Assembly (NCBI RefSeq): GCF_007859315.1
Contig: NZ_VOHA01000008.1
Coordinates: 124,001-188,000 of the forward strand
Origin: Reyranella sp. CPCC 100927
Lineage (GTDB): Bacteria; Pseudomonadota; Alphaproteobacteria; Reyranellales; Reyranellaceae
Direction of reading: 5' to 3'
Length of the DNA stretch: 64,000 nucleotides
Both the position numbers and the translations under genes were made by a program. The notes below the pieces were generated by a model. It worked only from the letters and a program-made list of their open reading frames with translations, was not told the DNA's origin and made no database searches. Of the stretch, positions 38,421 through 47,705 are shown in pieces (the stretch's first letter is position 1; each line of letters begins with the position of its first letter).

Positions 38421-39187
38421 TCATCATCACCGGTGCATCCAGCGGGATCGGCCTGGCCAGCGCCCGCGCACTGGCGCGCGCCGGCGCCCACGTCGTGCTG
38501 GCGGCACGATCGACCGACAGGCTGCGGACCGAGGTCGAGCGCCTCACGCAGGCCGGCCACAGCGCCGTGGCCGAGGAAATGGACGTCACCTCCGACAGCT
38601 CCGTCAACGCCGCCGTCGCGCAGGTACTGCAGCGCCTGGGCCGTATCGACGGCGTCATCAATTTTGCCGGCAACGGCGGCCGGCTCGCGCTTTGGCATGA
38701 AACGGCCGCTGACCACACCCGGACCATGTTCGACGTCCATGTGTTCGGCGCCGAACGCGTCGCCCGCGCCGTGCTGCCGGCGATGCTGGCCCAACGCAGC
38801 GGCACGATCGTGAACATCGCTTCGTCGGTCGGCTGGGTCGCGATGCCGGCGGCGGCCGCCTACAGCGCGGCCAAGGCAGCGATCCTGTCGCTGTCCGAGG
38901 CGCTGCGTGGCGAGTTGGCCGATCGCGGCATCGACGTCGTCGTGTTCGCGCCACCCCACACCGACACCGAAGCCGGCCGGCAGTGGCCTCTGGAAGGCCC
39001 GCGCGTATTCGCGCCCGACTGGGTCGCCGACGAACTGGTGCGCACGTTGAGGCGTGGCCGACATCGCCATCTGGCCGGCAGCTCGAACCGCCTGCTGCTC
39101 GGCATCCAGCGCCTGTCGCCGCGGTACGCCGCCTACATCATGCGACGCATCGGCTTGCGGGCGGCCATGAAGGCCGCTGCAACCTGA
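38399..39187 (+). CDS. Short-chain dehydrogenase/reductase (SDR)
   Basis: 262 aa classical SDR. NAD(P)-binding TGASSGIG (residues 11-18), NFAGNGG in place of the usual NNAG, catalytic Ser in NIASSVGW and the YSAAK (Tyr-x3-Lys) pair. The R(S/T)-rich segment after the second strand (LAARSTDRL) favours NADPH. The substrate is unknown. The C-terminus is basic and mentions no membrane segment. It is transcribed with padR (22-nt overlap) and ends tail-to-tail against ispG with 4 nt between stops. Confidence 0.88.
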   Translation: MEPKDKVIIITGASSGIGLASARALARAGAHVVLAARSTDRLRTEVERLTQAGHSAVAEEMDVTSDSSVNAAVAQVLQRLGRIDGVINFAGNGGRLALWHETAADHTRTMFDVHVFGAERVARAVLPAMLAQRSGTIVNIASSVGWVAMPAAAAYSAAKAAILSLSEALRGELADRGIDVVVFAPPHTDTEAGRQWPLEGPRVFAPDWVADELVRTLRRGRHRHLAGSSNRLLLGIQRLSPRYAAYIMRRIGLRAAMKAAAT

Positions 39188-39191
39188 AGGT

Positions 39192-40304
39192 CTACTCGGC
39201 CGCGGCCTTGGCGGCCTCGATTTCGGCAGCCTTCTTCTCGATCATCTCAGCCAGGTGTTCGACAATGCCGGCATCCTTCAGCCGGTGATGCGGTACGCCC
39301 GCGATATAGACCTGATGGGTGCCGTTACCGCCGCCGGTGAAGCCGATGTCGGTCTCGCGCGCCTCGCCCGGACCGTTCACGACGCAGCCGATCACCGACA
39401 CCGTCATCGGCGTGGTGATATGGGCGACCCGCTTCTCAAGAGCCTCGACGGTGCGGATGACATCGAACTGCTGGCGGGCGCAGGACGGGCAGGAAATGAT
39501 GTTGACACCCCGATGCCGCAGGCCCAGCGCCTTCAGGATCTCGAAGCCGGCCCGCACTTCCTCTTCGGGCTCGGCCGACAACGAGACGCGCAGCGTGTCA
39601 CCGATGCCGGCCCAGAGCAGCGATCCCAGGCCGATCGATGACTTGACCGTGCCGGTGCGCAGGGCGCCAGCTTCCGTGATGCCGATGTGCAGCGGGTAGT
39701 CGCACGCCTCCGACAGACCCTGGTAGGCAGCCACGGCCAGGAAAACGTCGGACGCCTTGACGCTGATCTTGAACTCGCGGAAGTCGTGATCCTCAAGGAT
39801 CCGGGCGTGGTCCAGAGCACTCTCGACCATCGCCTCGGGACAGGGCTCGCCGTATTTCTCCAGGAGATCCTTTTCGAGCGAGCCGGCGTTGACGCCGATG
39901 CGCATCGAACAGCCATGGTCCTTGGCCGCCTTGACGACCTCGCGCACGCGATCGGCGCTGCCGATATTGCCCGGGTTGATGCGCAGGCACGCGGCCCCGG
40001 CCTCGGCCGCTTCGATGGCACGCCTGTAGTGGAAGTGGATGTCGGCGACGATCGGCACCCGCGATGCCTTGACGATGGCCGACAGTGCCTTGGTCGAATC
40101 CTCGTCCGGGCATGACACGCGGATGATATCGACGCCTGCCTCTTCGGCACGACGGATCTGGTCGATGGTGGCAGCCGCATCGGCCGTCAGCGTATTGGTC
40201 ATGGTCTGGACGGTGATCGGTGAATCGCCACCGACCGGCACCGTACCGACCATGATCTGCCGCGACTTGCGGCGCTGGATGTCACGATAAGGCCTGACAC
40301 TCAT
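39192..40304 (-). CDS. ispG: 4-hydroxy-3-methylbut-2-en-1-yl diphosphate synthase (flavodoxin)
   Basis: 370 aa, the bacterial two-domain form. TIM-barrel motifs include [18 protein letters not shown] and [10 protein letters not shown]. The 4Fe-4S ligands are Cys272 and Cys275 (SCPSCARQ) and Cys307 with Glu314 ([10 protein letters not shown]). It reduces methylerythritol cyclodiphosphate to HMBPP in the MEP isoprenoid pathway. It follows rodZ on the same strand, as in many proteobacteria, but hisS, its usual next neighbour, is separated by the inserted padR-SDR pair. The last residues are Ala/Lys/Glu-rich. Confidence 0.98.
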   Translation of the reverse strand: MSVRPYRDIQRRKSRQIMVGTVPVGGDSPITVQTMTNTLTADAAATIDQIRRAEEAGVDIIRVSCPDEDSTKALSAIVKASRVPIVADIHFHYRRAIEAAEAGAACLRINPGNIGSADRVREVVKAAKDHGCSMRIGVNAGSLEKDLLEKYGEPCPEAMVESALDHARILEDHDFREFKISVKASDVFLAVAAYQGLSEACDYPLHIGITEAGALRTGTVKSSIGLGSLLWAGIGDTLRVSLSAEPEEEVRAGFEILKALGLRHRGVNIISCPSCARQQFDVIRTVEALEKRVAHITTPMTVSVIGCVVNGPGEARETDIGFTGGGNGTHQVYIAGVPHHRLKDAGIVEHLAEMIEKKAAEIEAAKAAAE

Positions 40305-40460
40305 CTCGTCCGCTCCGGCGGCTGTGCTGCGGGCCGATCGTCCGAACCAGCCCGGTTACCCGACCACGGCCGCATCGATACAAGGGGGCCGGCTCCAGCG
40401 CAACGCAAGACGCGCGTTGCCGCAGTGCGGCCACCCCAAATGGCGTGAAAAATCAAATAG

Positions 40461-41651
40461 CTAGCGGCTTGCCGGGGTCAGGACGTAACCCACGTACTCC
40501 GGCACGGTATAGGTCGAACCGGCGTGCATGTACGTCGTCGCCAGCACTTCGCCCGTCGGTCCCCGCAGTTCCAGCGTGCTGTTGACCTCCGCCCGTACGG
40601 TCCGCGGCTGGGCGGCGGCAGGCGCCGAGATCGTCCTCGGCTTGGCCGCCGGCTTGGGCTCTGACGCTGGCGGTACGGCCGCTTGCTGCGCGGGCTGCGC
40701 CTCGCTCGCAGGCGGTGGCGCCGAGCGGGACGGGATCCGATTGCCCTGGGTCGGGTCGGCATCCGGCGCTACGGCGCTGTCACCGGTGGTCGCCGTCGAG
40801 TCAGGGCGTCGGGCCGGGGTTGGCGCTGGGCGCGCCGCAGGCGCCGGCGGCGCTATCACCGGCGGCGCAGCAGCGGCAGTCTGAGGACTGGCCGGTTCGG
40901 TACGCGGCGGGCGCGGGTTGGCGGCATTCAGCTGCGGATCCGGCGTCGTCCCGGTGGACGGGGGCTGTGGTACCGGCACCGCCGGGACGCTCGCTACGGG
41001 CGCAGAAGCTGGTGCGGGCGCCGACGCTGTTGCAGGCGCCGCGGTGGTCGCGGGCGACGGCGGTGGTGTGGCTGGTGCGGCAGGCGGCGCGGCAGCGACC
41101 GCGGGGGCTGACGGCGCTGGCGTGGCAGCCGCAGGCGCCGGCGATGTCGACGGTTCGCCCGGAGATGCAGCAGGCTTCTGATCCGCGAGCAGCCGTTGCG
41201 GCACCGGTGGCACCCGTGCGTCCTGTGGCACCTGATCCCGGGTCAGCGTGTGCCATGTCATGTAGGCACAGACCAACAGGACGGCTGACACCACCAGCAT
41301 GGTGCCACGCGGCATCCGCCGCTCGGGCGCCACCAGTGGGAATTGATGCGCCGGTACTGGTGCAACGACAGGTGCATCGCCCGAGCGATAGACCTGCATC
41401 ACCCGATCGACATCAAGTCCGACGCAGGCAGCGTAGCCGCGCAGAAAGGCCGGTGCGTAGGCACTGCCCGGCAGGTTGTCGAAACGACCAGCCTCGATCG
41501 CCTCAAGAAATGGCAATCGGATGCGGGTGCTTTCGGCGACTTGCGTCAGATTCAGCCCGAGTGTTTCGCGGGCTTCGCGCAGCATCTGTCCAACGGCAGC
41601 TGCGCCGGTAGGGACGCTCGCGTCGGCTTGCCATGGCATATCGTCGCCCAT
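40461..41651 (-). CDS. rodZ: RodZ-like helix-turn-helix membrane protein (DUF4115)
   Basis: 396 aa. N-terminal HTH of the RodZ/Xre type (about 20-88: LGLNLTQVAESTRIRLPFLEAIEAGRFDNLPGSAYAPAFLRGYA), one transmembrane helix (about 116-136), a very long Ala/Pro-rich periplasmic linker (about 150-325), and a C-terminal DUF4115-like beta domain (VRAEVNSTLELRGPTGEVLATTYMHAGSTYTVPEYVGYVL). RodZ links MreB to the elongation machinery. ATG 41639 is an alternative start. It lies upstream of ispG with a 156-nt gap. Confidence 0.9.
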   Translation of the reverse strand: MGDDMPWQADASVPTGAAAVGQMLREARETLGLNLTQVAESTRIRLPFLEAIEAGRFDNLPGSAYAPAFLRGYAACVGLDVDRVMQVYRSGDAPVVAPVPAHQFPLVAPERRMPRGTMLVVSAVLLVCAYMTWHTLTRDQVPQDARVPPVPQRLLADQKPAASPGEPSTSPAPAAATPAPSAPAVAAAPPAAPATPPPSPATTAAPATASAPAPASAPVASVPAVPVPQPPSTGTTPDPQLNAANPRPPRTEPASPQTAAAAPPVIAPPAPAARPAPTPARRPDSTATTGDSAVAPDADPTQGNRIPSRSAPPPASEAQPAQQAAVPPASEPKPAAKPRTISAPAAAQPRTVRAEVNSTLELRGPTGEVLATTYMHAGSTYTVPEYVGYVLTPASR

Positions 41652-41787
41652 GCGGTCGCGGAAAAAGTTCTGAGAAGAGAGACCGGAAGACAGAGGACTC
41701 TTAGCAGAGACAATGGAGACGTGAAACCGGACTCTTTTCTTTCGGGTCCGAACCGGTGAACAGTTTCATCCGAATCTGCCGATAGTT

Positions 41788-44055
41788 CTACAAGCGCACA
41801 TTCCGATCGCGGGCGTAGAGCGCGATCTTATCGCGCAGACTGCGTTCCGATCCATTGAGTAGGCCGCGCAAATAGGCTGTGAAATGTGCCAAGTCCAGCG
41901 ACCGCAGCATCGACTTCACGGCTCCGAGCGAACCTGGCGACATCGACAGCGTGCGCACACCCAGACCCAGCAGCGCCAGGGCCTCGATCGGACGACCCGC
42001 CATTTCGCCGCAGATGCTGACCTCGACGTCGGCCTTGTTGCAGCCATCGACCACAAATTGTAGCACCCGCAACGCGGCCGGAGACAAGCAATCGTATCGA
42101 TTGCCCAACCTTGGATTGCCGCGGTCTGCTGCAAAAAGAAACTGCATCAGATCGTTCGTGCCGATAGAGACGAAATCGACCTCGGTCAGCAGGGCATCCA
42201 GCTGCCAGATCAGTGATGGCACCTCCAGCATGACACCGACGGACAGGCGCGCCGGCGTCGAGGTTCCGCGCGTCTTGGCGCGCTGCAGTTCAAGCTCCAG
42301 CAGATGGCTCGCGGCACGGAATTCCGCAACGTCGGCAATCATCGGAAACATGACTTGCAGCGGCCGCACGCCGGCGGCTGCGACCAAGGCACGCAACTGA
42401 CGCCGCAGCATGGCGGGACGATCCAGGCCGATACGAATGGCGCGCCAGCCCATCGCCGGGTTTTCATCATCGAAGGCGCCGACATACGGCAGCACCTTGT
42501 CGCCGCCGACATCGAGCGTGCGGAACGCAACGGGTCGACCCGCCGCGGCGTCCAGGACGCGCGCGTAGATCGACGTCTGTTCCTCGACGTCGGGAAACGT
42601 CGAACGCACCATGAACGGTATCTCTGTGCGATACAGGCCCACGCCGTCGGCGCCCGTGGGTTCGAGATGATTGAGGTCAATCATCAGGCCGGCGTTGACG
42701 CGCAGTGACACCGCCACGCCGTCACGCGTCGCCGCCGGCAGGTCGCGCAGCCTGGCATACTCCTGCCGCTGCGCTTCGCGCAGGCTGATGGTGTCGGCGA
42801 TCTGCTGCTGGATCTCTTCGGCCGGTCGCACGAACACTTGCGCCGTGTCGCCATCGACGATCAGCGCGTCACCCGGCTCCACCCGCTGCAGGATGTTCTC
42901 GACGCGACCAACGACGGGAATATCGAGCGCACGCGCGACGATGGCGACGTGCGATAGTGCCGAGCCTTCCTCCAGCACCAGCCCGCGCAGCTTGTTGCGA
43001 TCATACTCGAGCAGTTCGGCTGGCCCGAGATCGCGCGCGACCACCACCATCTCGTCGGACCACTGCGTGGGATCGACCGCCGACTGGCGGCCGCTCAACC
43101 GCAGCAGCAGGCGGTTGGTCAGATCGCTGAGGTCGCTCAGACGCTCGCGGATGTAGGAGTCCGTGATATCGGCGAAGCGCGCCCGCGTATCGTCGAACGC
43201 ACGCTGAACAGCGGCCTCCGCGGTCAGGCCATCGGCGATCCCTTCACGGATGCGTTCAACCCAGCCGCGATCATCGGCGAACATCCGGAACGTCTCGAGC
43301 ACCTCGCGGTGCTCGCCGTGGCCGAGATCACCGTCTTCCAGCATGCGGTCGAGATCGGCGCGCACGCCGTGCAGGGCGTCACCGAAGCGCTTGAGCTCGG
43401 TCTTGGGATCTTCCGCAACCACGCGGCTGATGAAGATGCGCGGCTCGTGCAGCACGGCGCGGCCGATGGCGACACCGCCGTTGAGCTGCACGCCATCGAG
43501 ACGGATCGGCAGCAGGCCGATGCCGTCGACCTGCTTGATCTCGTTGGGGTTGACCAGCTCGCCGCCCGCCACCAGCTCGGCCAGCACCATGGCGACGTTC
43601 TGGAGGGTCTCGATCTCCTCCTCGTCGTACTGGCGGCTGCGCCGGTTTTGGATCGCCAGCACGCCCAGCACGCGATCGCCGCGCAGGACCGGCACGCCCG
43701 CCATCGAGTGATAGATTTCCTCACCGGTTTCGGGCCGGTAGGCGAAATTCGGGTGGCTCTGTGCGTCGGCCAGCGACAGGGCGCGCGCATGGGCTGCGAT
43801 GTCGCCGACGATGCCCTCACCCACCCGCAGCCGGGTGCGGTGCACGGCATCCGGATTGAGGCCCTGGGTTGCATAGAGCTCCAGGACTTCGCCGGCGCGC
43901 AGGACGTAGATCGAGCACACCTCGGCCACCATCTCGCCGGCGACGAGGCGCACGATCTGGTCGAGCCGTTCCTGGGCGGAACCAGCACGCGCCATCACAT
44001 CCCGGAGCCGCCTGAGTACCAATCGCGGCCCGGCCAACGGAGTCCTCTGCTCCAT
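41788..44055 (-). CDS. ptsP: Phosphoenolpyruvate-protein phosphotransferase PtsP (EI-Ntr)
   Basis: About 755 aa from the ATG at 44055; the longer frame adds an unrelated Arg-rich leader. N-terminal GAF domain (about 20-165, NifA-like sensing), then EI N-domain, the phosphohistidine region LSHVAIVARALDIPVVG and the PEP-binding TIM barrel (NPAMGWRAIRIGLDRP, SIGTNDLMQF, SICGEMAGRP). It feeds phosphate from PEP to NPr and EIIA-Ntr, linking nitrogen and carbon status to regulation. Its neighbours are lysC upstream and rodZ downstream. The 338-nt gap before it has no recognisable gene. Confidence 0.95.
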   Translation of the reverse strand: MEQRTPLAGPRLVLRRLRDVMARAGSAQERLDQIVRLVAGEMVAEVCSIYVLRAGEVLELYATQGLNPDAVHRTRLRVGEGIVGDIAAHARALSLADAQSHPNFAYRPETGEEIYHSMAGVPVLRGDRVLGVLAIQNRRSRQYDEEEIETLQNVAMVLAELVAGGELVNPNEIKQVDGIGLLPIRLDGVQLNGGVAIGRAVLHEPRIFISRVVAEDPKTELKRFGDALHGVRADLDRMLEDGDLGHGEHREVLETFRMFADDRGWVERIREGIADGLTAEAAVQRAFDDTRARFADITDSYIRERLSDLSDLTNRLLLRLSGRQSAVDPTQWSDEMVVVARDLGPAELLEYDRNKLRGLVLEEGSALSHVAIVARALDIPVVGRVENILQRVEPGDALIVDGDTAQVFVRPAEEIQQQIADTISLREAQRQEYARLRDLPAATRDGVAVSLRVNAGLMIDLNHLEPTGADGVGLYRTEIPFMVRSTFPDVEEQTSIYARVLDAAAGRPVAFRTLDVGGDKVLPYVGAFDDENPAMGWRAIRIGLDRPAMLRRQLRALVAAAGVRPLQVMFPMIADVAEFRAASHLLELELQRAKTRGTSTPARLSVGVMLEVPSLIWQLDALLTEVDFVSIGTNDLMQFLFAADRGNPRLGNRYDCLSPAALRVLQFVVDGCNKADVEVSICGEMAGRPIEALALLGLGVRTLSMSPGSLGAVKSMLRSLDLAHFTAYLRGLLNGSERSLRDKIALYARDRNVRL

Positions 44056-44393
44056 GGTCAGACCGCTCCGTACTTGTCTCGAACTTGCAACGGAACGGTG
44101 GTGCGCGCTTTGAGAATTTGCCAGCCGCGCACGCCACAACAATGGGCTACGCGCATGGATGCCGCGGCGACACGACGCGCGGGCGCATCGGCGGCCGTCC
44201 CGGAGACGGCCGGCGCAGGAGCCCATCCACTGTCGCGCATCGCGAACATGGACGCCTTATCGCTGCTTTCCCCGACGCCGTCCAGCATGACAATCGGGAC
44301 AGAGACCGCACGTCGGGCAAGGGGTTTCAGCAGCGCGCAGAGCACTGAGAAATTGACATGTCTCCGCTATGAACGCCTGACAAGCACCCCCGG
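44056..44393. other. Intergenic region lysC-ptsP (338 bp), no gene seen
   Basis: This space lies after the lysC stop and before the ptsP start on the minus strand. Open frames here read only Arg/Ala-rich shadows and have no ribosome binding site. I see no convincing hairpin-plus-T terminator and no strong promoter hexamers. It presumably holds the ptsP promoter. Confidence 0.6.
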
Positions 44394-45641
44394 TCAGGCC
44401 GCATCCAGACCATAAGCGGTGTGCAGTGCACGCACGGCCAGCTCGGTGTATTCGGCCTCGATCAGCACGCTGATCTTGATTTCCGAGGTCGAGATCACCT
44501 CGATATTGATGCCCTTCTTGGCCAGCGTCTCAAACATGGTCAGCGCCACGCCGGCATGGCTGCGCATGCCCACGCCAATCACCGAGATCTTGGCGACGTT
44601 GGTGTCGGTCTTCAGTTCCTTGAAGCCGATGTTGGACTGGCACTTCTCCAGCTCGGCGACCGCCCGCGGCAGATCGGCCTTGGGCAGCGTGAAGGTGATG
44701 TCGGTGGCCTTGCCGTCGAGCGACACGTTCTGGACGATCATGTCGACGTTGATGTTGGCCACCGCCAGCGGCCCGAACAGGGAGGCCGCGATGCCCGGCC
44801 GGTCGGCGACGCCGGCCACGGTGATCTTCACGTCGTCCTTGGCATAGGCGATGCCGCTGACAACCGACTGCTCCAGACCCTTTGCCATGATCTCTTCCTC
44901 ATCGACGACGAGCGTGCCGGGCAGATCGCTGCCCAGCGCCTCGGAGAAGGTCGACAGCACCTGCACGCGCACGCCGTGGTTCATCGCCAGCTCCACCGAC
45001 CGCGTCTGCAGCACCTTGGAGCCCAGCGATGCCATTTCCAGCATCTCCTCGTAGGTCACCATCGGCAGCTTGCGCGCCTTGTCGGTGATCCGCGGATCGG
45101 TCGTGTAGACGCCGTCGACATCGGTGTAGATGTCGCAGCGATCGGCTTTCAGCGCCGCCGCCAGCGCCAAGGCCGAGGTATCGGATCCGCCGCGGCCCAA
45201 CGTGGTCACCCGTCCCTCGGGGCTCACGCCCTGGAAGCCGGGCACTACCGCCACGGTGCCGTCGTTCATCGCCGCCAGGATCTCGTCGGTGCCGATGGTG
45301 TCGACCCGCGCCTTGCCGTGGGCGTCGTTGGTCCGCACCGGCAGCTGCCAGCTCGTAAAGGAGCGCGCCTTGACGCCGATCTGCTGCAGCGCCAGCGCCA
45401 GCAGGCCGATGGTCACCTGCTCACCGGTCGAGACCACCACGTCATATTCGCGCACGTCGTACAGCGGCGCGATCGTGTCGACATAGCCCACGAGCTGGTT
45501 GGTGACGCCGGACATGGCCGAGACCACGACAGCCACCTTGTGGCCGGCCTCGACCTCTTTCTTCACTTTGACGGCAACGTTCTTGATGCGGTCGATATCA
45601 CCAACCGACGTCCCACCGAACTTCTGAACAATCAGGGCCAT
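44394..45641 (-). CDS. lysC: Aspartate kinase
   Basis: About 415 aa from the ATG at 45641 (GAGG 8 nt upstream), giving MALIVQKFGGTSVGD, the invariant amino-acid-kinase start. Other motifs: VVVSAMSGVTNQL, VVSTGEQVTIGLLALAL, GRGGSDTSALALAAAL and VYTTDPRI. Two ACT domains follow (about 270-415: VSGIAYAKDDVKITVAGVADRPGIAASLFGPL; KISVIGVGMRSHAGVALTMFETLAKKGINIEVISTSEI). These mediate feedback by lysine and/or threonine. It catalyses the first step of the Lys/Thr/Met pathway and is divergent from ubiG, a classic alphaproteobacterial arrangement. Confidence 0.97.
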   Translation of the reverse strand: MALIVQKFGGTSVGDIDRIKNVAVKVKKEVEAGHKVAVVVSAMSGVTNQLVGYVDTIAPLYDVREYDVVVSTGEQVTIGLLALALQQIGVKARSFTSWQLPVRTNDAHGKARVDTIGTDEILAAMNDGTVAVVPGFQGVSPEGRVTTLGRGGSDTSALALAAALKADRCDIYTDVDGVYTTDPRITDKARKLPMVTYEEMLEMASLGSKVLQTRSVELAMNHGVRVQVLSTFSEALGSDLPGTLVVDEEEIMAKGLEQSVVSGIAYAKDDVKITVAGVADRPGIAASLFGPLAVANINVDMIVQNVSLDGKATDITFTLPKADLPRAVAELEKCQSNIGFKELKTDTNVAKISVIGVGMRSHAGVALTMFETLAKKGINIEVISTSEIKISVLIEAEYTELAVRALHTAYGLDAA

Positions 45642-45840
45642 GCCAGCCTCGAACCCATGACAAACTCCCGACGCACCCCGGCGCCCCGCGATATCACCCA
45701 CGCGATCGCGAAGAACAGGCGGTCAGCCGGCGATGGTTTGTCGCGCCGGCTGTCGGCCTGAAAAAAGGCGCGTATATCTAGCGTCGGGTCCGCCGTCCAG
45801 CAAGCGGTGCTGCAAGGGCGGTCCCGCGGGAGATCATTCG

Positions 45841-46581
45841 ATGAACGCCACCACCGTCGATCCGGCCGAGGTCGAGCGATTCTCGCGGATCGCCGACGAA
45901 TGGTGGGATGCCGGCGGTAAGTTTGCGCCCCTGCACCGGCTCAACCCGGCACGCGTCGGCTTCGTGCGCGACCATGTCGCGGCCCGGTTCAACCGCGACC
46001 CGCTGCAACCGGCGCCGCTCGCCGGCCTGCGTCTGCTCGATATCGGCTGCGGCGGCGGCCTGGTCTGCGAGCCGATGTGTCGCCTGGGCGCCGATGTTGT
46101 CGGCATCGATGCGTCGGACAAGAACGTCGCCGTCGCCAAACTGCACGCCGAGCGCATGCGTCTCGCGATCGATTATCGCTGCGACACCGCCGAGGCGCTG
46201 CAGGCGGCCGGCGAGGCGTTCGACGTGGTGCTGGCACTCGAGATCATCGAGCATGTCGCCGAGCCCGGCCTGTTCCTGAACTGCTGCGCCGATCTGGTGC
46301 GGCCCGGCGGGCTGCTGATCCTGAGTACGCTCAACCGCACGGCCAAGGCATTCGCGTTGGGCATCGTCGGCGCCGAATACGTGCTGGGCTGGCTGCCGCG
46401 CGGCACCCATGACTGGCGCAAGTTCGTGAAACCGTCGGAGGCCGCTCGTCCGCTGCGCACCGCCGGCCTGTCGGTCGAAACGCTGGCGGGCCTGGTCTAC
46501 AGTCCGGTCACGGGCCGCTGGCGGGTCCATCCGCGCGACCTGGATGTCAACTACCTGATGGTGGCGACAAAAGCGGCCTGA
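45841..46581 (+). CDS. ubiG: Ubiquinone biosynthesis O-methyltransferase UbiG
   Basis: 246 aa from the ATG at 45841. N-terminal VERFSRIADEWWDAGGKFAPLHRLNPARVGF is diagnostic for UbiG. SAM motif I is LLDIGCGGGLVCEPM; further on are VGIDASDKNVAVAK and HDWRKFVKPSEA. It performs both O-methylations of ubiquinone synthesis at the membrane-associated Coq complex. A longer frame from 45733 would overlap the divergent lysC control region and is not supported. The 199-nt lysC-ubiG gap should contain both promoters. Confidence 0.96.
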   Translation: MNATTVDPAEVERFSRIADEWWDAGGKFAPLHRLNPARVGFVRDHVAARFNRDPLQPAPLAGLRLLDIGCGGGLVCEPMCRLGADVVGIDASDKNVAVAKLHAERMRLAIDYRCDTAEALQAAGEAFDVVLALEIIEHVAEPGLFLNCCADLVRPGGLLILSTLNRTAKAFALGIVGAEYVLGWLPRGTHDWRKFVKPSEAARPLRTAGLSVETLAGLVYSPVTGRWRVHPRDLDVNYLMVATKAA

Positions 46582-46590
46582 CGCGGGCGA

Positions 46591-47061
46591 TCAGTTGCCC
46601 TTGGGCAGCCAGGGCAGCTTGCCGAACTCGATTCCCTCATCGGCCAGGGCGGCCGCTTCGTCGTCCGTCGTTTCGCCGTAGATGCCGCGCTGGTCGGTCT
46701 CACCGTAGTGGATCTTGCGCGCTTCGTCGGCGAACTTGTCGCCGACATAGTCGCAGTTCTTTTCAACCTGCTGGCGCAGTTCCATAAGCATCTTGCGCAT
46801 CTCGGCCGGCATGGCAGGGCCGGGTACGACCGCCGGCACGCTCGGGGCCGCCGTGTCGGGCGCGGCCGCCGGCACCACCTCGGTCCTGGCATTGCCCTTG
46901 CGGCCGACATTGGGCGCCATGATCGCCCGCTCGACTTTGGGATTGCCGCAGACCGGGCACTCCAGAAGCTTGCGCTTCTCCTGCCGTTCGTAGGTGGCAC
47001 TGTCCTTGAACCAGCTTTCGAAGGCATGGTCGTTTGCGCAGCGCAGGCGGTACTTGATCAT
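46591..47061 (-). CDS. DUF1178 family protein
   Basis: 156 aa. The N-terminus MIKYRLRCANDHAFESWFKDSATYERQEKR and LECPVCGNPKVERAIMAPNV are characteristic of DUF1178, with a cysteine plus a CPVC pair suggesting a small zinc site. The middle is Ala/Pro-rich, followed by MLMELRQQVEKNCDYVGDKFADEARKIHYGETDQRGIYGE, also conserved in the family. Function is unknown. It is tail-to-tail with ubiG (9 nt between) and divergent from the following methyltransferase, with a strong hairpin in between. Confidence 0.9.
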   Translation of the reverse strand: MIKYRLRCANDHAFESWFKDSATYERQEKRKLLECPVCGNPKVERAIMAPNVGRKGNARTEVVPAAAPDTAAPSVPAVVPGPAMPAEMRKMLMELRQQVEKNCDYVGDKFADEARKIHYGETDQRGIYGETTDDEAAALADEGIEFGKLPWLPKGN

Positions 47062-47089
47062 CGCTCGTCAGTATACACAGGTCCAGATC

Positions 47090-47118
47090 CTTGGCACTCG
47101 GTGTAGCCGAGTGCCAAG
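47090..47118. repeat. Perfect 12-bp inverted repeat (hairpin) between divergent genes
   Basis: CTTGGCACTCGG (47090-47101) and CCGAGTGCCAAG (47107-47118) with loop TGTAG. It lies 29 nt upstream of the DUF1178 ATG (minus) and 57 nt upstream of the methyltransferase ATG (plus). No T-run follows on either side, so it is not a typical terminator. It may be an operator, or a REP-like or IS remnant. Confidence 0.85.
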
Positions 47119-47174
47119 AGACATGGGGTCATTGTAACCTTTTGGCAAGATGGCGCAAAAGAGACCAGCCCAGC

Positions 47175-47705
47175 ATGGACATACCTCCCTCGCCCTGGAT
47201 TGCCCGGTGGGCGCCCCTGATCGAACCGGGCGGCCCGGTGCTCGACGTCGCGGCCGGCAAGGGCCGCCACACCGCCCTGCTGACGGCCCTTGGCCATCCG
47301 GTGACAGCGATTGACAGGGACGTCAGCGCCTTGTCGGCGCGCTTCCCCGCGGCGGCGGGGGCGGTGCGAATCATCGCAGCCGACCTGGAGGATGGCGGCC
47401 CCTGGCCGCTGGCCAGCGAAACCTTCGCCGGCATCGTCGTCACCAACTACCTGTACCGACCGCTGTTCCCGGCTCTGCTGGCCGCCCTGCGGCCCGGTGG
47501 TGTGTTGCTTTACGAAACCTTCATGGTCGGCCACGAGCGTTACGGGAAGCCGAGCAATCCAGACTTTCTTCTGGGCGATGGGGAGTTGCTTGAGTTGACC
47601 CGGACCGCCCGCCTGTCGGTCGTGGCCTACGAGGCAGGGCTCACTGAAACGCCCAGTCCGTCGGTCCGCCAGCGCATCGCGGCGCGCCGGGTCTCGTTAT
47701 CCTAG
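47175..47705 (+). CDS. Class I SAM-dependent methyltransferase (small, TehB/UbiE-like)
   Basis: 176 aa from the ATG at 47175. [49 protein letters not shown] carries SAM motif I ([11 protein letters not shown]) and the acidic residue that binds the ribose. A motif like [31 protein letters not shown] follows. The substrate is unknown. The gene ends tail-to-tail with cobT: both stop codons share one CTAG at 47702-47705. An in-frame ATG at 47091 would start inside the hairpin and is unlikely. Confidence 0.82.
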   Translation: MDIPPSPWIARWAPLIEPGGPVLDVAAGKGRHTALLTALGHPVTAIDRDVSALSARFPAAAGAVRIIAADLEDGGPWPLASETFAGIVVTNYLYRPLFPALLAALRPGGVLLYETFMVGHERYGKPSNPDFLLGDGELLELTRTARLSVVAYEAGLTETPSPSVRQRIAARRVSLS

